From Chitinophaga pinensis (GTDB lineage Bacteria; Bacteroidota; Bacteroidia; UKL13-3), in assembly GCA_945860865.1 (NCBI GenBank), contig CAMARW010000001.1, positions 462,294-526,293 on the forward strand: a stretch of 64,000 bases of DNA. Direction: 5' to 3'. The first letter of the stretch is position 1. Each line of letters begins with the position of its first letter. Below the pieces are notes generated by a model. It ran no database searches. It saw only the letters and a list, made by a program, of their open reading frames with translations, and had not been told where the DNA came from. The translations under genes were made by a program, and so were the position numbers. Shown here piece by piece: positions 9,008 to 17,178 of the stretch.

Positions 9008-9901
9008 ATGAAATTAGCAATATTTGGTAAACATTTTAAAGAAGATAAATTTGAAGATATTCAAAAATTCTTTGATGTACTCATTAACCAAGGGATTTCT
9101 TTTACTATTTATAGAAAATATTACGAAGACTGCCTTAGAAATGGTCTGCACCTGCCATTAAACCTCAAAGTATATAACGATTACGAAGATTTTGATGCAG
9201 GTAATACAGATTTTTTTATCAGCATTGGTGGAGATGGAACTATCCTAAATAGTTTAGAAATTATTAGACAGCATGCTGTACCAGTAGTTGGTATAAATAC
9301 GGGCAGATTGGGTTTCTTAGCTGGAGTTGCGTCTGCAGATGCAGATAAATTATTAGCTCAATTACACAATGGTGCATACACAATTGATAAAAGAACGCTA
9401 CTAGAACTAAGTTCAAATAAAAACATGTTTGGTGGCGTTAAGTATGCGCTCAACGATTTTGTAGTGCATAAAAAAGATAGCTCTAGCATGATAACAATCC
9501 ATACTTACATAAACGGAGAGTTCTTGAACTCCTATTGGAGTGATGGACTAATTATTTCAACGCCCACTGGATCTACTGGTTATAATTTAAGTTGTGGAGG
9601 CCCAATATTGTATCCTAGTTCCCAGAGTTTTGTAATTACCCCAATTGCGCCTCACAACTTAAACGTGAGACCAATGATAGTTTCAGATCAAAACGTAATT
9701 TCATTTGAAGTGGAGGGCAGGAGTTCAACCTTTTTGGCTACTCTTGATTCTCGTTCAGAAAGCATCAATACCAACACACAAATAGCTGTTAAAAAAGCTG
9801 ATTTCTGCTTGAACCTAATAAGATTAGATGGCGATAATTATTTAAAAACCCTGCGAGAAAAACTTATGTGGGGATTTGACAATAGAAATTTTAGAAACTA
9901 G
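9008..9901 (+). CDS. nadK: NAD kinase
   Basis: 297 residues. Phosphorylates NAD to NADP using ATP, a cytoplasmic essential step. Family motifs are present: ISIGGDGTILNSLE (GGDG catalytic loop), VGINTGRLGFLA, and the NE/D-rich and glycine-rich segments SDGLIISTPTGSTGYNLSCGGPIL. Length matches bacterial NadK. It ends a run of tightly spaced genes from 7577; the 117-bp gap that follows holds the promoter of the envelope block. Confidence 0.97.
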   Translation: MKLAIFGKHFKEDKFEDIQKFFDVLINQGISFTIYRKYYEDCLRNGLHLPLNLKVYNDYEDFDAGNTDFFISIGGDGTILNSLEIIRQHAVPVVGINTGRLGFLAGVASADADKLLAQLHNGAYTIDKRTLLELSSNKNMFGGVKYALNDFVVHKKDSSSMITIHTYINGEFLNSYWSDGLIISTPTGSTGYNLSCGGPILYPSSQSFVITPIAPHNLNVRPMIVSDQNVISFEVEGRSSTFLATLDSRSESINTNTQIAVKKADFCLNLIRLDGDNYLKTLREKLMWGFDNRNFRN

Positions 9902-9983
9902 TTTGTATTAAACTTGTTTTGGGGCATTAAAAGTTAATTTTACTTATTTTTTTGTATCATTTTCAGAATACTACGCGTTATTC

Positions 9984-10013
9984 TTGCGGGTTTCCTAAAA
10001 ATCAGTATTTTTG
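9984..10013 (+). promoter_or_regulatory. Bacteroidota-type promoter for porG-like gene
   Basis: TTG at 9984-9986, then 19 bases, then TATTTTTG at 10006-10013, matching the TTG-N19-TAnnTTTG consensus. The box ends only 5 bases before ATG 10019, so the transcript should have almost no leader. Confidence 0.65.
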
Positions 10014-10018
10014 CTTTT

Positions 10019-10948
10019 ATGGATAGTTTAAAAAGAAAATTATTATTCGTTTCTGTACTCTTTAGTAGTTTGATTGTTAATGCGCAACAAGTTGAAGTTG
10101 GGCTTATGTTGGGAGCGTCTAACTACTTGGGAGATTTGAGTAATGAAACATTTGTAATGAAAGAGTCTCATTTCTCTGGTTCATTATTTGGACGATACAA
10201 CTTTTCTCCTCGTTTTGCGCTCAAAGGAAATTTTGGGTATGCAAGGGTTTCAGGTGACGACAAAAACTTTGTCTCCGAAAAAAGAGATTATGTGCTTAAT
10301 CAAGTTCTTACTCCAGATTTTGAGTTTAATAAGGCCAGAAACCTAAATTTCTTCTCAGATATTTATGAGTTTTCGCTTCACGGAGAATTTAATTTATTGC
10401 CAAATGATTTAAATTCATACAGCGCAAGGCCTTTTATACCCTATGTTTTCTTGGGTATAGGTATTTTTAATTTTAATCCCAAAACCACTTACAATAACAA
10501 TACGGTAGAATTACAGCCTGTTGCAACAGAAGGTCAAGGATCAACAACTTACAATGATTTTAAACCTTACAACCTTACTTCTATTTGTATTCCTATTGGA
10601 TTAGGTTTTAGACAAAAGATTGCAGATGATTTCTTTTTGGGTATAGAAGGTGGGTTTAGGTTTACAAGAACTAATTATTTGGATGATGTGGGTGGGGTAT
10701 ATGGCAGTCGTTCTGTTATTAGCGGTGCAACCGGCAGAACAGGCTTGCACTTATCTGATCGTTCTTGGGAGTTGGCTCCAAGCCTAGATCCTATGAATAA
10801 TCCAAATCCATTGTCTGAGGCCTATCTTTTTAATGAAAACGATAAAAGAAGTGTGAAAGAGACATTTAAAAACGACATGTATTTTATGGTAGGTATTACA
10901 CTTTCATATACATTACGTTTTAGAGGTCAGGGCTGTCCTCAATTTTAA
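10019..10948 (+). CDS. porG: PorG-like outer-membrane beta-barrel (DUF6089), first copy
   Basis: 309 residues: signal peptide (MDSLKRKLLFVSVLFSSLIVNAQQ), then alternating beta strands starting VEVGLMLGASNYLGDLS and ending in a strand with aromatic residues (YTLRFRGQGCPQF). The start VG--LG-SNYLGDL and the Cys near the C terminus are typical of the DUF6089 barrel whose Porphyromonas member PorG is a T9SS outer-membrane component. Its position just before uppS-bamA-skp-skp matches the PorG neighbourhood in Porphyromonas. A second, related copy follows after 5 bp. The extracellular-loop regions are long and differ between the copies. Confidence 0.82.
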   Translation: MDSLKRKLLFVSVLFSSLIVNAQQVEVGLMLGASNYLGDLSNETFVMKESHFSGSLFGRYNFSPRFALKGNFGYARVSGDDKNFVSEKRDYVLNQVLTPDFEFNKARNLNFFSDIYEFSLHGEFNLLPNDLNSYSARPFIPYVFLGIGIFNFNPKTTYNNNTVELQPVATEGQGSTTYNDFKPYNLTSICIPIGLGFRQKIADDFFLGIEGGFRFTRTNYLDDVGGVYGSRSVISGATGRTGLHLSDRSWELAPSLDPMNNPNPLSEAYLFNENDKRSVKETFKNDMYFMVGITLSYTLRFRGQGCPQF

Positions 10949-10953
10949 AATGC

Positions 10954-11742
10954 ATGAAATACTGGCTATTATTTATCTTCTTATTTTTTAGCATCCTGAG
11001 TCAAGCACAAAAAACAGAATTAGGTTTTCAGGTTGGATCAAGCACTTATTATGGTGATTTAGCTCCTACTGTTAGCTTTAATGAGGTGCACGCGGCGGGT
11101 GGTATTTTTTTGCGCAGAAATTTAAATAATACTTGGGCCATCAAAACAGAATTAAATAGGTATACAGTTTCAGGTAACGATAATAATTTTAGCTATAATG
11201 CTGCCAGAAATTTGAGTTTCCAAAGTCATATCAATGAGGCCGCAATGGTGGTAGAATTTAACTACTTAAAGTATGGTCCTTACGTTTTAGATAAAAAGTA
11301 CACTTCCTATGTATATGTAGGTGTGGCAGGATTTCAATATAACCCGCAAGCCCAATTGCGCGGGGTTTGGTACGATTTAAGTGATTACAGAACAGAAGGA
11401 GTTTCATATAGTGAATTAGCGATGGCCATTCCGTTTGGAATTGGTTTTAAATACATGGCCAGTAAGAAATTTGCATTCGAGTGTCAATTTGGTTTTAGGA
11501 GAACTTTTACAGACTACTTAGATGATGTAAGCACTGTATACCCAGATGTAGTTGACAGATTTGAGCAAAGCGGCTTAATTGGCGCCACATTAACAGATAG
11601 ATCTATAGAAAATAATGGTTTACCTACCTACAAAAAAGGGTATAAAAGGGGTAATCCAAACACCAAAGATTGGTATATGAGTTTTACTCTTGGTTGTGCC
11701 ATACGTTTAAATACAAGAACTAAATGCGCGCGATTTTTTTAA
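10954..11742 (+). CDS. PorG-like outer-membrane beta-barrel (DUF6089), second copy
   Basis: 262 residues, signal peptide ending SQA/QKT, then TELGFQVGSSTYYGDLAP, the same opening pattern as the preceding gene. Shared blocks with copy one include RNLNFFS/RNLSFQS, the conserved FG(F/G)RRTFTDYLDDVSTVY (copy one: RFTRTNYLDDVGGVY), LTDRS, and a C-terminal strand with a terminal Cys-x-x-Phe. It is therefore a tandem duplicate that has diverged. It is likely cotranscribed with the first copy and with uppS (27 bp to the uppS ATG). Whether both copies serve T9SS or one has a new partner is open. Confidence 0.8.
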   Translation: MKYWLLFIFLFFSILSQAQKTELGFQVGSSTYYGDLAPTVSFNEVHAAGGIFLRRNLNNTWAIKTELNRYTVSGNDNNFSYNAARNLSFQSHINEAAMVVEFNYLKYGPYVLDKKYTSYVYVGVAGFQYNPQAQLRGVWYDLSDYRTEGVSYSELAMAIPFGIGFKYMASKKFAFECQFGFRRTFTDYLDDVSTVYPDVVDRFEQSGLIGATLTDRSIENNGLPTYKKGYKRGNPNTKDWYMSFTLGCAIRLNTRTKCARFF

Positions 11743-11769
11743 TAGGGGTTGGCAAGCGGAAAGAATAAC

Positions 11770-12513
11770 ATGAATTTGAAAGAGAAGTTAAATGCAGATA
11801 AGATCCCTCAGCACATTGCCATAATAATGGATGGTAATGGGAGATGGGCAAAGGGTAAAGGAAAGTTCAGGATTTTTGGCCACCAAAATGGTGTTTCAAC
11901 AGTAAAAACCATTACAGAAGCTTGTGCAGAAATTGGTGTTAAATATTTAACTTTATATGCCTTCTCAACAGAAAATTGGAGCAGACCTGCCATTGAAGTT
12001 AGGGCACTTATGGAACTATTAGTTGATACCATGCGCAAAGAACTTCCAACGCTCATGAAAAACGGTATCAAGCTTTCTTTTATTGGCAACCAAAATGATT
12101 TGCCAGAAAAATGCCAAAAGCAAATCCAAGTAACTATGGAAGAAACCAAAAATAATACCCGTATGAATTTGGTATTGGCCTTGAGTTACAGCGCCAAATG
12201 GGATTTGGTTCAGGCAGTAAAAAATATTAGCCAAGATACAGTAGATGGTAAAATTAAGGTAGCCGAAATAAACGATAAATTAATAGACTCTTACCTATCT
12301 ACCCACTGGATGCCGCATCCAGAATTATTAATTCGAACTAGCGGCGAAAAAAGAATAAGTAACTTTTTGTTATGGGAAATCGCTTATAGTGAGCTATATT
12401 TTATCGAAAAATTATGGCCCGATTTTACTAAAGATGATTTGTATGATGCGATTTATGATTTTCAAAACAGAGAAAGACGTTTTGGCAAAACCAGTGAGCA
12501 ATTAAGTAATTGA
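11770..12513 (+). CDS. uppS: isoprenyl transferase (undecaprenyl diphosphate synthase)
   Basis: 247 residues from ATG 11770 (MNLKEKLNADKIPQH); a TTG seven codons earlier is less likely. Adds isopentenyl units in cis to make the C55 lipid carrier for peptidoglycan and polysaccharide export. Visible motifs: IAIIMDGNGRWAK with catalytic Asp21, FGHQNGV, LYAFSTENWSRP, LALSYSAKWD, and RTSGEKRISNFLLWEIAYSE near the C terminus, all in family order. It sits between porG-like genes and bamA with a 1-bp gap to bamA. Confidence 0.96.
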   Translation: MNLKEKLNADKIPQHIAIIMDGNGRWAKGKGKFRIFGHQNGVSTVKTITEACAEIGVKYLTLYAFSTENWSRPAIEVRALMELLVDTMRKELPTLMKNGIKLSFIGNQNDLPEKCQKQIQVTMEETKNNTRMNLVLALSYSAKWDLVQAVKNISQDTVDGKIKVAEINDKLIDSYLSTHWMPHPELLIRTSGEKRISNFLLWEIAYSELYFIEKLWPDFTKDDLYDAIYDFQNRERRFGKTSEQLSN

Positions 12514-12514
12514 T

Positions 12515-15076
12515 ATGAACCAAAAGAGCCTTAATTTGATAGTTGCTTGTGTGCTTTTTGCAACTCAATTTGTAATTGCCCAAAATGCTACAGCCCAAGA
12601 CGATACGCTTTCTAACAAAGTAAAGGACCCCTATTTTACAATGAATTACAATAATCCGCGCCAATATGTTATTGGTGGTGTAGATATTGTTGGAACTGAA
12701 TATTATGACAAAGCAGTGCTTGTTGTACTAAGTGGTTTGCAAGTGGGCCAAAAAATTAGAATTCCATCCGAAGATATTGCCAAAGCAATTGGTAATCTTT
12801 GGAAACAAAAGTTGTTTGAGGATGTGAGATTATTGGTGAAAAAAATAGAAGATGATGCCATTTTCTTTGAAATTCATGTGAAAGAAAAAGCACGTTTGTC
12901 TAATTTTACCATCAAAGGATTAAAGAAAAGTAAAGCAGAAGAACTAAGAGAGGCTTTAACTTTAAAAGCAGGACAAATAGTTACGGAAAATGTATTAAAC
13001 AGCACCAATAGAGAGATTAAACTATTCTATGAAGAAAAGGGATTTTTAGATGCTTACGCTACTTTTGAGCAAATACCTGATGATGTTAAAAGAAATACCG
13101 TAAAGCTCAGAATAAATGTAGACAGGGGTAATAAAATACCTATCTCTCAATTAACCTTTTCGGGCAATACCGCAGTAGAATCTTCCAAAATTAGGAAGGT
13201 AATGAAAGACACCAAGCCAAAGCGCTTTTTCTTTACCAAATCAAGGTATATTGAGGATAAATATGTTGAAGACAAACAGAAAATAATAGACAAGTATTTG
13301 TCTATGGGATACAGAGATATTCAGGTTATTTCTGATTCTATTTGGCGTGATAAAAAAGGGGTGAGATTACATATTAACCTTTTTGAGGGGAAAAAATATT
13401 ACTTTAGAAATCTAAATTTTGTAGGCAACGCCAAATACAAATCAGAAGATTTACATAAAATTTTACGTATTAGAGCTGGCGATATTTACGACCAATCTAT
13501 TCTAGACCAAAGATTAAATATGAGTCAGGATGGGGGCGATATTAGCACGCTTTACATGGATGATGGCTATTTGTTTTTTAGGGTTGAACCGATAGAAGTA
13601 TTAATTGAAAATGATTCTATTGATATAGAGATTAGAATTGCTGAAGGCACCCAAGCTTATATTAATTCTGTAACTGTTAAAGGTAATTCTAAAACTAGCG
13701 ACCATGTGATTTTACGTGAATTACGCACCAAACCGGGCATGTTATTTAGTAGGAGTGATGTAACTCGTTCTCTGCGTGAGCTCTCGCAAATTGGATATTT
13801 TAATCCAGAAGCATTAAATGTAAATCCTGTTCCCAATCCGGTTACAGGAACAGTAGATATTGAGTATAAAGTAGAGGAAAGACCCAACGATCAGATTGAG
13901 TTAAGTGGAGGTTGGGGTGCAGGTTTTGTGGTTGGAACTTTGGGTTTAACCTTAAATAATTTTTCGGCGAGAAAAGCCGTGGAGGCAAAAAACTGGGCAC
14001 CCATTCCAAGTGGAGACGGGCAAAGACTTTCATTGCGTGCACAAACCAATGGCACGTTTTTTCAATCTTATTCGGCCAGTTTCACAGAACCTTGGTTGGG
14101 TGGTAAAAGACCCAATGCTTTAACTGTTTCTGTTTTTCATTCTATACAATCTAATGGTAGGCAAGGAGAGTTGCGCTCTGGCTTGTATACCACCGGCGCC
14201 ATGATTGGCTTAGGAAAAAGATTGCGTTGGCCAGACGATTTTTTTACCCTTCATTATCAATTGGGCTATCAACTTTATAATAATGATCCAGATATTGCAG
14301 GCAACGTGTTTTGGTCTACCATTCCAACCGGTAAATCCAATAATTTAAGTTTTAAAGTAACTATCGGTAGAAACTCTTCTAACCAATTAATCTATCCAAG
14401 TGCGGGTTCAAACATTAATGTTTCTATGCAATTTACACCGCCTTATTCTATGATTTCAGGGAAAGATTATACCAATGCAGATGCCATTGATAAAACCAAA
14501 TGGCTCGAATTTTACAAATGGAAATTTGATGCTACTTGGTTTAATAAATTAGCGGGCGAAAAACGTCCGCTGGTATTAATGACACGCGTTAACTTTGGTT
14601 ACATTGGCGCTTTTAATCAAGCCAAAGGCATAACTCCTTTTGAACGATTTTGGGTAGGTGGTTCAGGTTTAACGGGTTTTAACTTGGATGGTAGAGAGTT
14701 GGTGGCCTTGCGCGGATACCAAGATAATTCATTAACTCCTTTTGCCTTAAATCCGCTTACAGGTTCTGTGCAGCAAACAGGAGCTTCTATTTACAACAGA
14801 TACACCATGGAGTTAAGGTATCCCATTTCTTTAAATCCACAAGCCACTGTATTTCCATTAGTATTTGCAGAGGCAGGTGGTACTTGGCTCGACCCAAAGA
14901 AATTTAATCCTTTTGAGGTAAACAGATCGTATGGTGTAGGTGTACGCATATTTTTACCTATGTTTGGTATGATTGGCTTAGATTATGGCTGGGGAATTGA
15001 TTTGCCGCCTAATCATCCTAACCCTGCAAACATAAATGGTGGTAATTTCCACTTTTTATTGGGACAACAATTTTAA
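12515..15076 (+). CDS. bamA: outer membrane protein assembly factor BamA
   Basis: 853 residues. Omp85-family insertase that folds beta-barrel proteins into the outer membrane. Signal peptide to about residue 27, a run of POTRA domains (about 50-470; for example ISQLTFSGNTAVESSKIRKVM and YINSVTVKGNSKTSDHVILREL), then a 16-strand barrel domain. The barrel has the conserved (V/I)RG loop equivalent LRGYQ in the Tyr-Gln-rich region around residue 735, and the C-terminal strand ends LLGQQF with terminal Phe. Downstream are two periplasmic Skp-like chaperones that deliver its clients. Confidence 0.96.
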   Translation: MNQKSLNLIVACVLFATQFVIAQNATAQDDTLSNKVKDPYFTMNYNNPRQYVIGGVDIVGTEYYDKAVLVVLSGLQVGQKIRIPSEDIAKAIGNLWKQKLFEDVRLLVKKIEDDAIFFEIHVKEKARLSNFTIKGLKKSKAEELREALTLKAGQIVTENVLNSTNREIKLFYEEKGFLDAYATFEQIPDDVKRNTVKLRINVDRGNKIPISQLTFSGNTAVESSKIRKVMKDTKPKRFFFTKSRYIEDKYVEDKQKIIDKYLSMGYRDIQVISDSIWRDKKGVRLHINLFEGKKYYFRNLNFVGNAKYKSEDLHKILRIRAGDIYDQSILDQRLNMSQDGGDISTLYMDDGYLFFRVEPIEVLIENDSIDIEIRIAEGTQAYINSVTVKGNSKTSDHVILRELRTKPGMLFSRSDVTRSLRELSQIGYFNPEALNVNPVPNPVTGTVDIEYKVEERPNDQIELSGGWGAGFVVGTLGLTLNNFSARKAVEAKNWAPIPSGDGQRLSLRAQTNGTFFQSYSASFTEPWLGGKRPNALTVSVFHSIQSNGRQGELRSGLYTTGAMIGLGKRLRWPDDFFTLHYQLGYQLYNNDPDIAGNVFWSTIPTGKSNNLSFKVTIGRNSSNQLIYPSAGSNINVSMQFTPPYSMISGKDYTNADAIDKTKWLEFYKWKFDATWFNKLAGEKRPLVLMTRVNFGYIGAFNQAKGITPFERFWVGGSGLTGFNLDGRELVALRGYQDNSLTPFALNPLTGSVQQTGASIYNRYTMELRYPISLNPQATVFPLVFAEAGGTWLDPKKFNPFEVNRSYGVGVRIFLPMFGMIGLDYGWGIDLPPNHPNPANINGGNFHFLLGQQF

Positions 15077-15085
15077 GCTCATAAC

Positions 15086-15682
15086 ATGAAAAAGTATATT
15101 GTTTTAATAGTATTATTGGTTTTTGGCTTCACCCAATCTAATGCGCAGCGTTTTGCCTATGTGGATATAGATTATATACTGGATATGTTGCCAGACTATA
15201 AATCTGCACAGAAGCAACTAGATTTAATTGCCGAAACATGGCAGAAGGAGGCGGAAGAGAAAAAAACGGAAATTGACAAAATGTTGCAAGAATTTCAGGT
15301 AGAGCAAATTTTATTAACTGCCGAACTTAAAAAGAAAAAAGAAACTGATATCAAATTAAAAGAAGCTGAACTTAAAGAGTTTATGAATAAAAAGTTTGGT
15401 TATGAAGGTGAATTATTTAAAAAAAGACAAGAATTGGTGAAGCCAATTCAAGATAAAGTTTTTGATGCTTGCCAAAACATTGCAAAAAAAAGTGCCCTAG
15501 ACTTTATATTTGCCAAAGGAGGAGAAATGATCATGATGTACAGCAACGCTAGGTACGATAAAAGCGATGAGGTATTGATAGAGTTGGGAGTAAATGTTAC
15601 CAAGAATAAAGGTAACACACCTGATCAAAATTCAAATCCAGACAATTCCTCTTCACCTCGCCCAGGCGGATTAAGGAGGTAA
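15086..15682 (+). CDS. OmpH/Skp-family periplasmic chaperone, first copy
   Basis: 198 residues: signal peptide (MKKYIVLIVLLVFGFTQSNAQ), the Skp-type start RFAYVDIDYILDMLPDYKSAQKQLD, then a long Lys/Glu-rich coiled coil (about 60-130), and the small beta part (DFIFAKGGEMIMMYSN). A Pro/Ser/Asn-rich tail of about 25 residues follows, which is not part of the Skp fold. It holds unfolded outer-membrane proteins for BamA, whose gene ends 9 bp upstream. Confidence 0.92.
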   Translation: MKKYIVLIVLLVFGFTQSNAQRFAYVDIDYILDMLPDYKSAQKQLDLIAETWQKEAEEKKTEIDKMLQEFQVEQILLTAELKKKKETDIKLKEAELKEFMNKKFGYEGELFKKRQELVKPIQDKVFDACQNIAKKSALDFIFAKGGEMIMMYSNARYDKSDEVLIELGVNVTKNKGNTPDQNSNPDNSSSPRPGGLRR

Positions 15683-15728
15683 TTGGCACGATTTTAGAAT
15701 ACGAAATAATAATAAAAATAAAAGAAAA

Positions 15729-16241
15729 ATGAAGAACATGTTAAAATCAATGGTTGCTCTATTTGCCGTTTTAATATTGGCGAGCAGCAACGTAAATGCT
15801 CAAAAGTTTGGTTATGTAGACTTGCAAGAATTAATGCAGTTAATGCCCGAATACAAAAAAGCTAACACAGATATGGAAGCTTTTGGAAAATCATTAGAAG
15901 ATGAGTTGAAAAAATTAAGTGATGAGTTTCAAAAAAAGGTAGCCGATTACCAAAAAGTAGAAAAAACTTTAAATGAAGCTATCAGAGATTTAAAGCAAAA
16001 GGAATTGCAAGATATGCAGAGCCGTATTCAGGAGTTTCAACAAGCTGCTCAAGAAAATATCCGTAAAAAAGAAGCAGATTTGTTAAAGCCAATCATCGAA
16101 AAAGCAAAAACTGCTATTAGTCAGGTTGCCAAAGAAGGCTCATATAGCTATATTTTTGATAGCAGTGTAGCTGGGTTTCTATACAAACCAGAAGGCGATA
16201 ACGTTTTGGGTTCAGTAAAAAAGAAATTAGGCATTTTATAG
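15729..16241 (+). CDS. OmpH/Skp-family periplasmic chaperone, second copy
   Basis: 170 residues: signal peptide ending NVNAQ, KFGYVDLQELMQLMPEYKKANTDME, coiled coil rich in Lys, Glu and Gln to about residue 130, and the terminal core motif YIFDSSVAGFLYKPEGDNV. It is a tandem paralogue of the preceding gene without the low-complexity tail. A strong intrinsic terminator lies 18 bp after its stop codon and ends the porG-to-skp transcription unit. Confidence 0.93.
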   Translation: MKNMLKSMVALFAVLILASSNVNAQKFGYVDLQELMQLMPEYKKANTDMEAFGKSLEDELKKLSDEFQKKVADYQKVEKTLNEAIRDLKQKELQDMQSRIQEFQQAAQENIRKKEADLLKPIIEKAKTAISQVAKEGSYSYIFDSSVAGFLYKPEGDNVLGSVKKKLGIL

Positions 16242-16258
16242 TTATTAAAATTACTGAG

Positions 16259-16296
16259 AAAAGCCGATACCTATTTGGGTATCGGCTTTTTTTTTT
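16259..16296 (+). terminator. intrinsic terminator after skp genes
   Basis: Perfect 13-bp stem AAAAGCCGATACC / GGTATCGGCTTTT with a 6-base loop, followed by a T run to 16296. It separates the envelope operon from murI, whose start codon is only 13 bases further on. Confidence 0.93.
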
Positions 16297-16309
16297 ATCT
16301 TGCCCTATT

Positions 16310-17149
16310 ATGAACCATACTTTTAAAGCAAATCAACCCATCGGAATTTTTGATTCTGGCATTGGCGGATTAACCGTTGCCCGTGCCATTACCAAGTTAT
16401 TACCCAACGAGCAAATAATCTATTTTGGTGATACAGCCCACATGCCCTATGGTGAGAAAAGTGCAGAGGCCATAAAGCATTATTCAATTAAAATTGCTGA
16501 TTTTTTAAAGTTTAAGAACTGTAAAATGATAGTAATTGCCTGCAATACTGCTTCTGCTGCAGCCTATAGAAGTGTTGTGAAAAGTACAGGTATGAAAGAT
16601 TTAGTGGTAAATGTTATAGACCCTGCAGTAGAGTATGTGGTAAAAAACCATTTTAGGCAAAAGGTGGGTGTTATTGCCACTAAAAGAACCATTAGCTCTA
16701 ATGTATATGCCAAGCGTATTGAAGCTTTAGACCCTGTTTCAGATGTGGTGCAATTGGCTACTCCTTTGCTAGCTCCAATGATTGAAGAAGGTTTTTACAA
16801 TAATAAAATCTCGCAAACGATAATTAACAGCTATCTATCTAAATCAAAATTGAGTAAAATAGATGCCTTAATATTAGGCTGCACACATTACCCACTTATT
16901 AAAACTGAAATTCAAAAGTTTTATGGAAAATCTGTAGAAATTATTGATAGCAGCGAAATAGTGGCCCAGCATGTAAAGGTGGTTTTAGAACGAAATTTGC
17001 TTTTAAACGAGTTACAACCTAGTCGTTTTACCTTTGGCAAAAAATCGCAGTTTTTCGTGAGCGATTTTACCCAAAGCTTCGAAGAAACCAGTAAGATTTT
17101 CTTCGACGAAAAAGTAAAATTGAAACAGTTTAATATCTGGGAAGAGTAG
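16310..17149 (+). CDS. murI: glutamate racemase
   Basis: 279 residues. Makes D-glutamate for peptidoglycan. Motifs: IGIFDSGIGGLTVARAI (catalytic Asp/Ser region), YFGDTAHMPYGEKS, IACNTASAAA with the first catalytic Cys, and LILGCTHYPLI with the second catalytic Cys. It starts 13 bp after the terminator tail. A degenerate -7 box (TATCTTG at 16296-16302) lies 7 bases before the ATG, suggesting its own near-leaderless promoter. Confidence 0.96.
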   Translation: MNHTFKANQPIGIFDSGIGGLTVARAITKLLPNEQIIYFGDTAHMPYGEKSAEAIKHYSIKIADFLKFKNCKMIVIACNTASAAAYRSVVKSTGMKDLVVNVIDPAVEYVVKNHFRQKVGVIATKRTISSNVYAKRIEALDPVSDVVQLATPLLAPMIEEGFYNNKISQTIINSYLSKSKLSKIDALILGCTHYPLIKTEIQKFYGKSVEIIDSSEIVAQHVKVVLERNLLLNELQPSRFTFGKKSQFFVSDFTQSFEETSKIFFDEKVKLKQFNIWEE

Positions 17150-17178
17150 CTTACAAATTTGTTTGATGTGATATCAAC

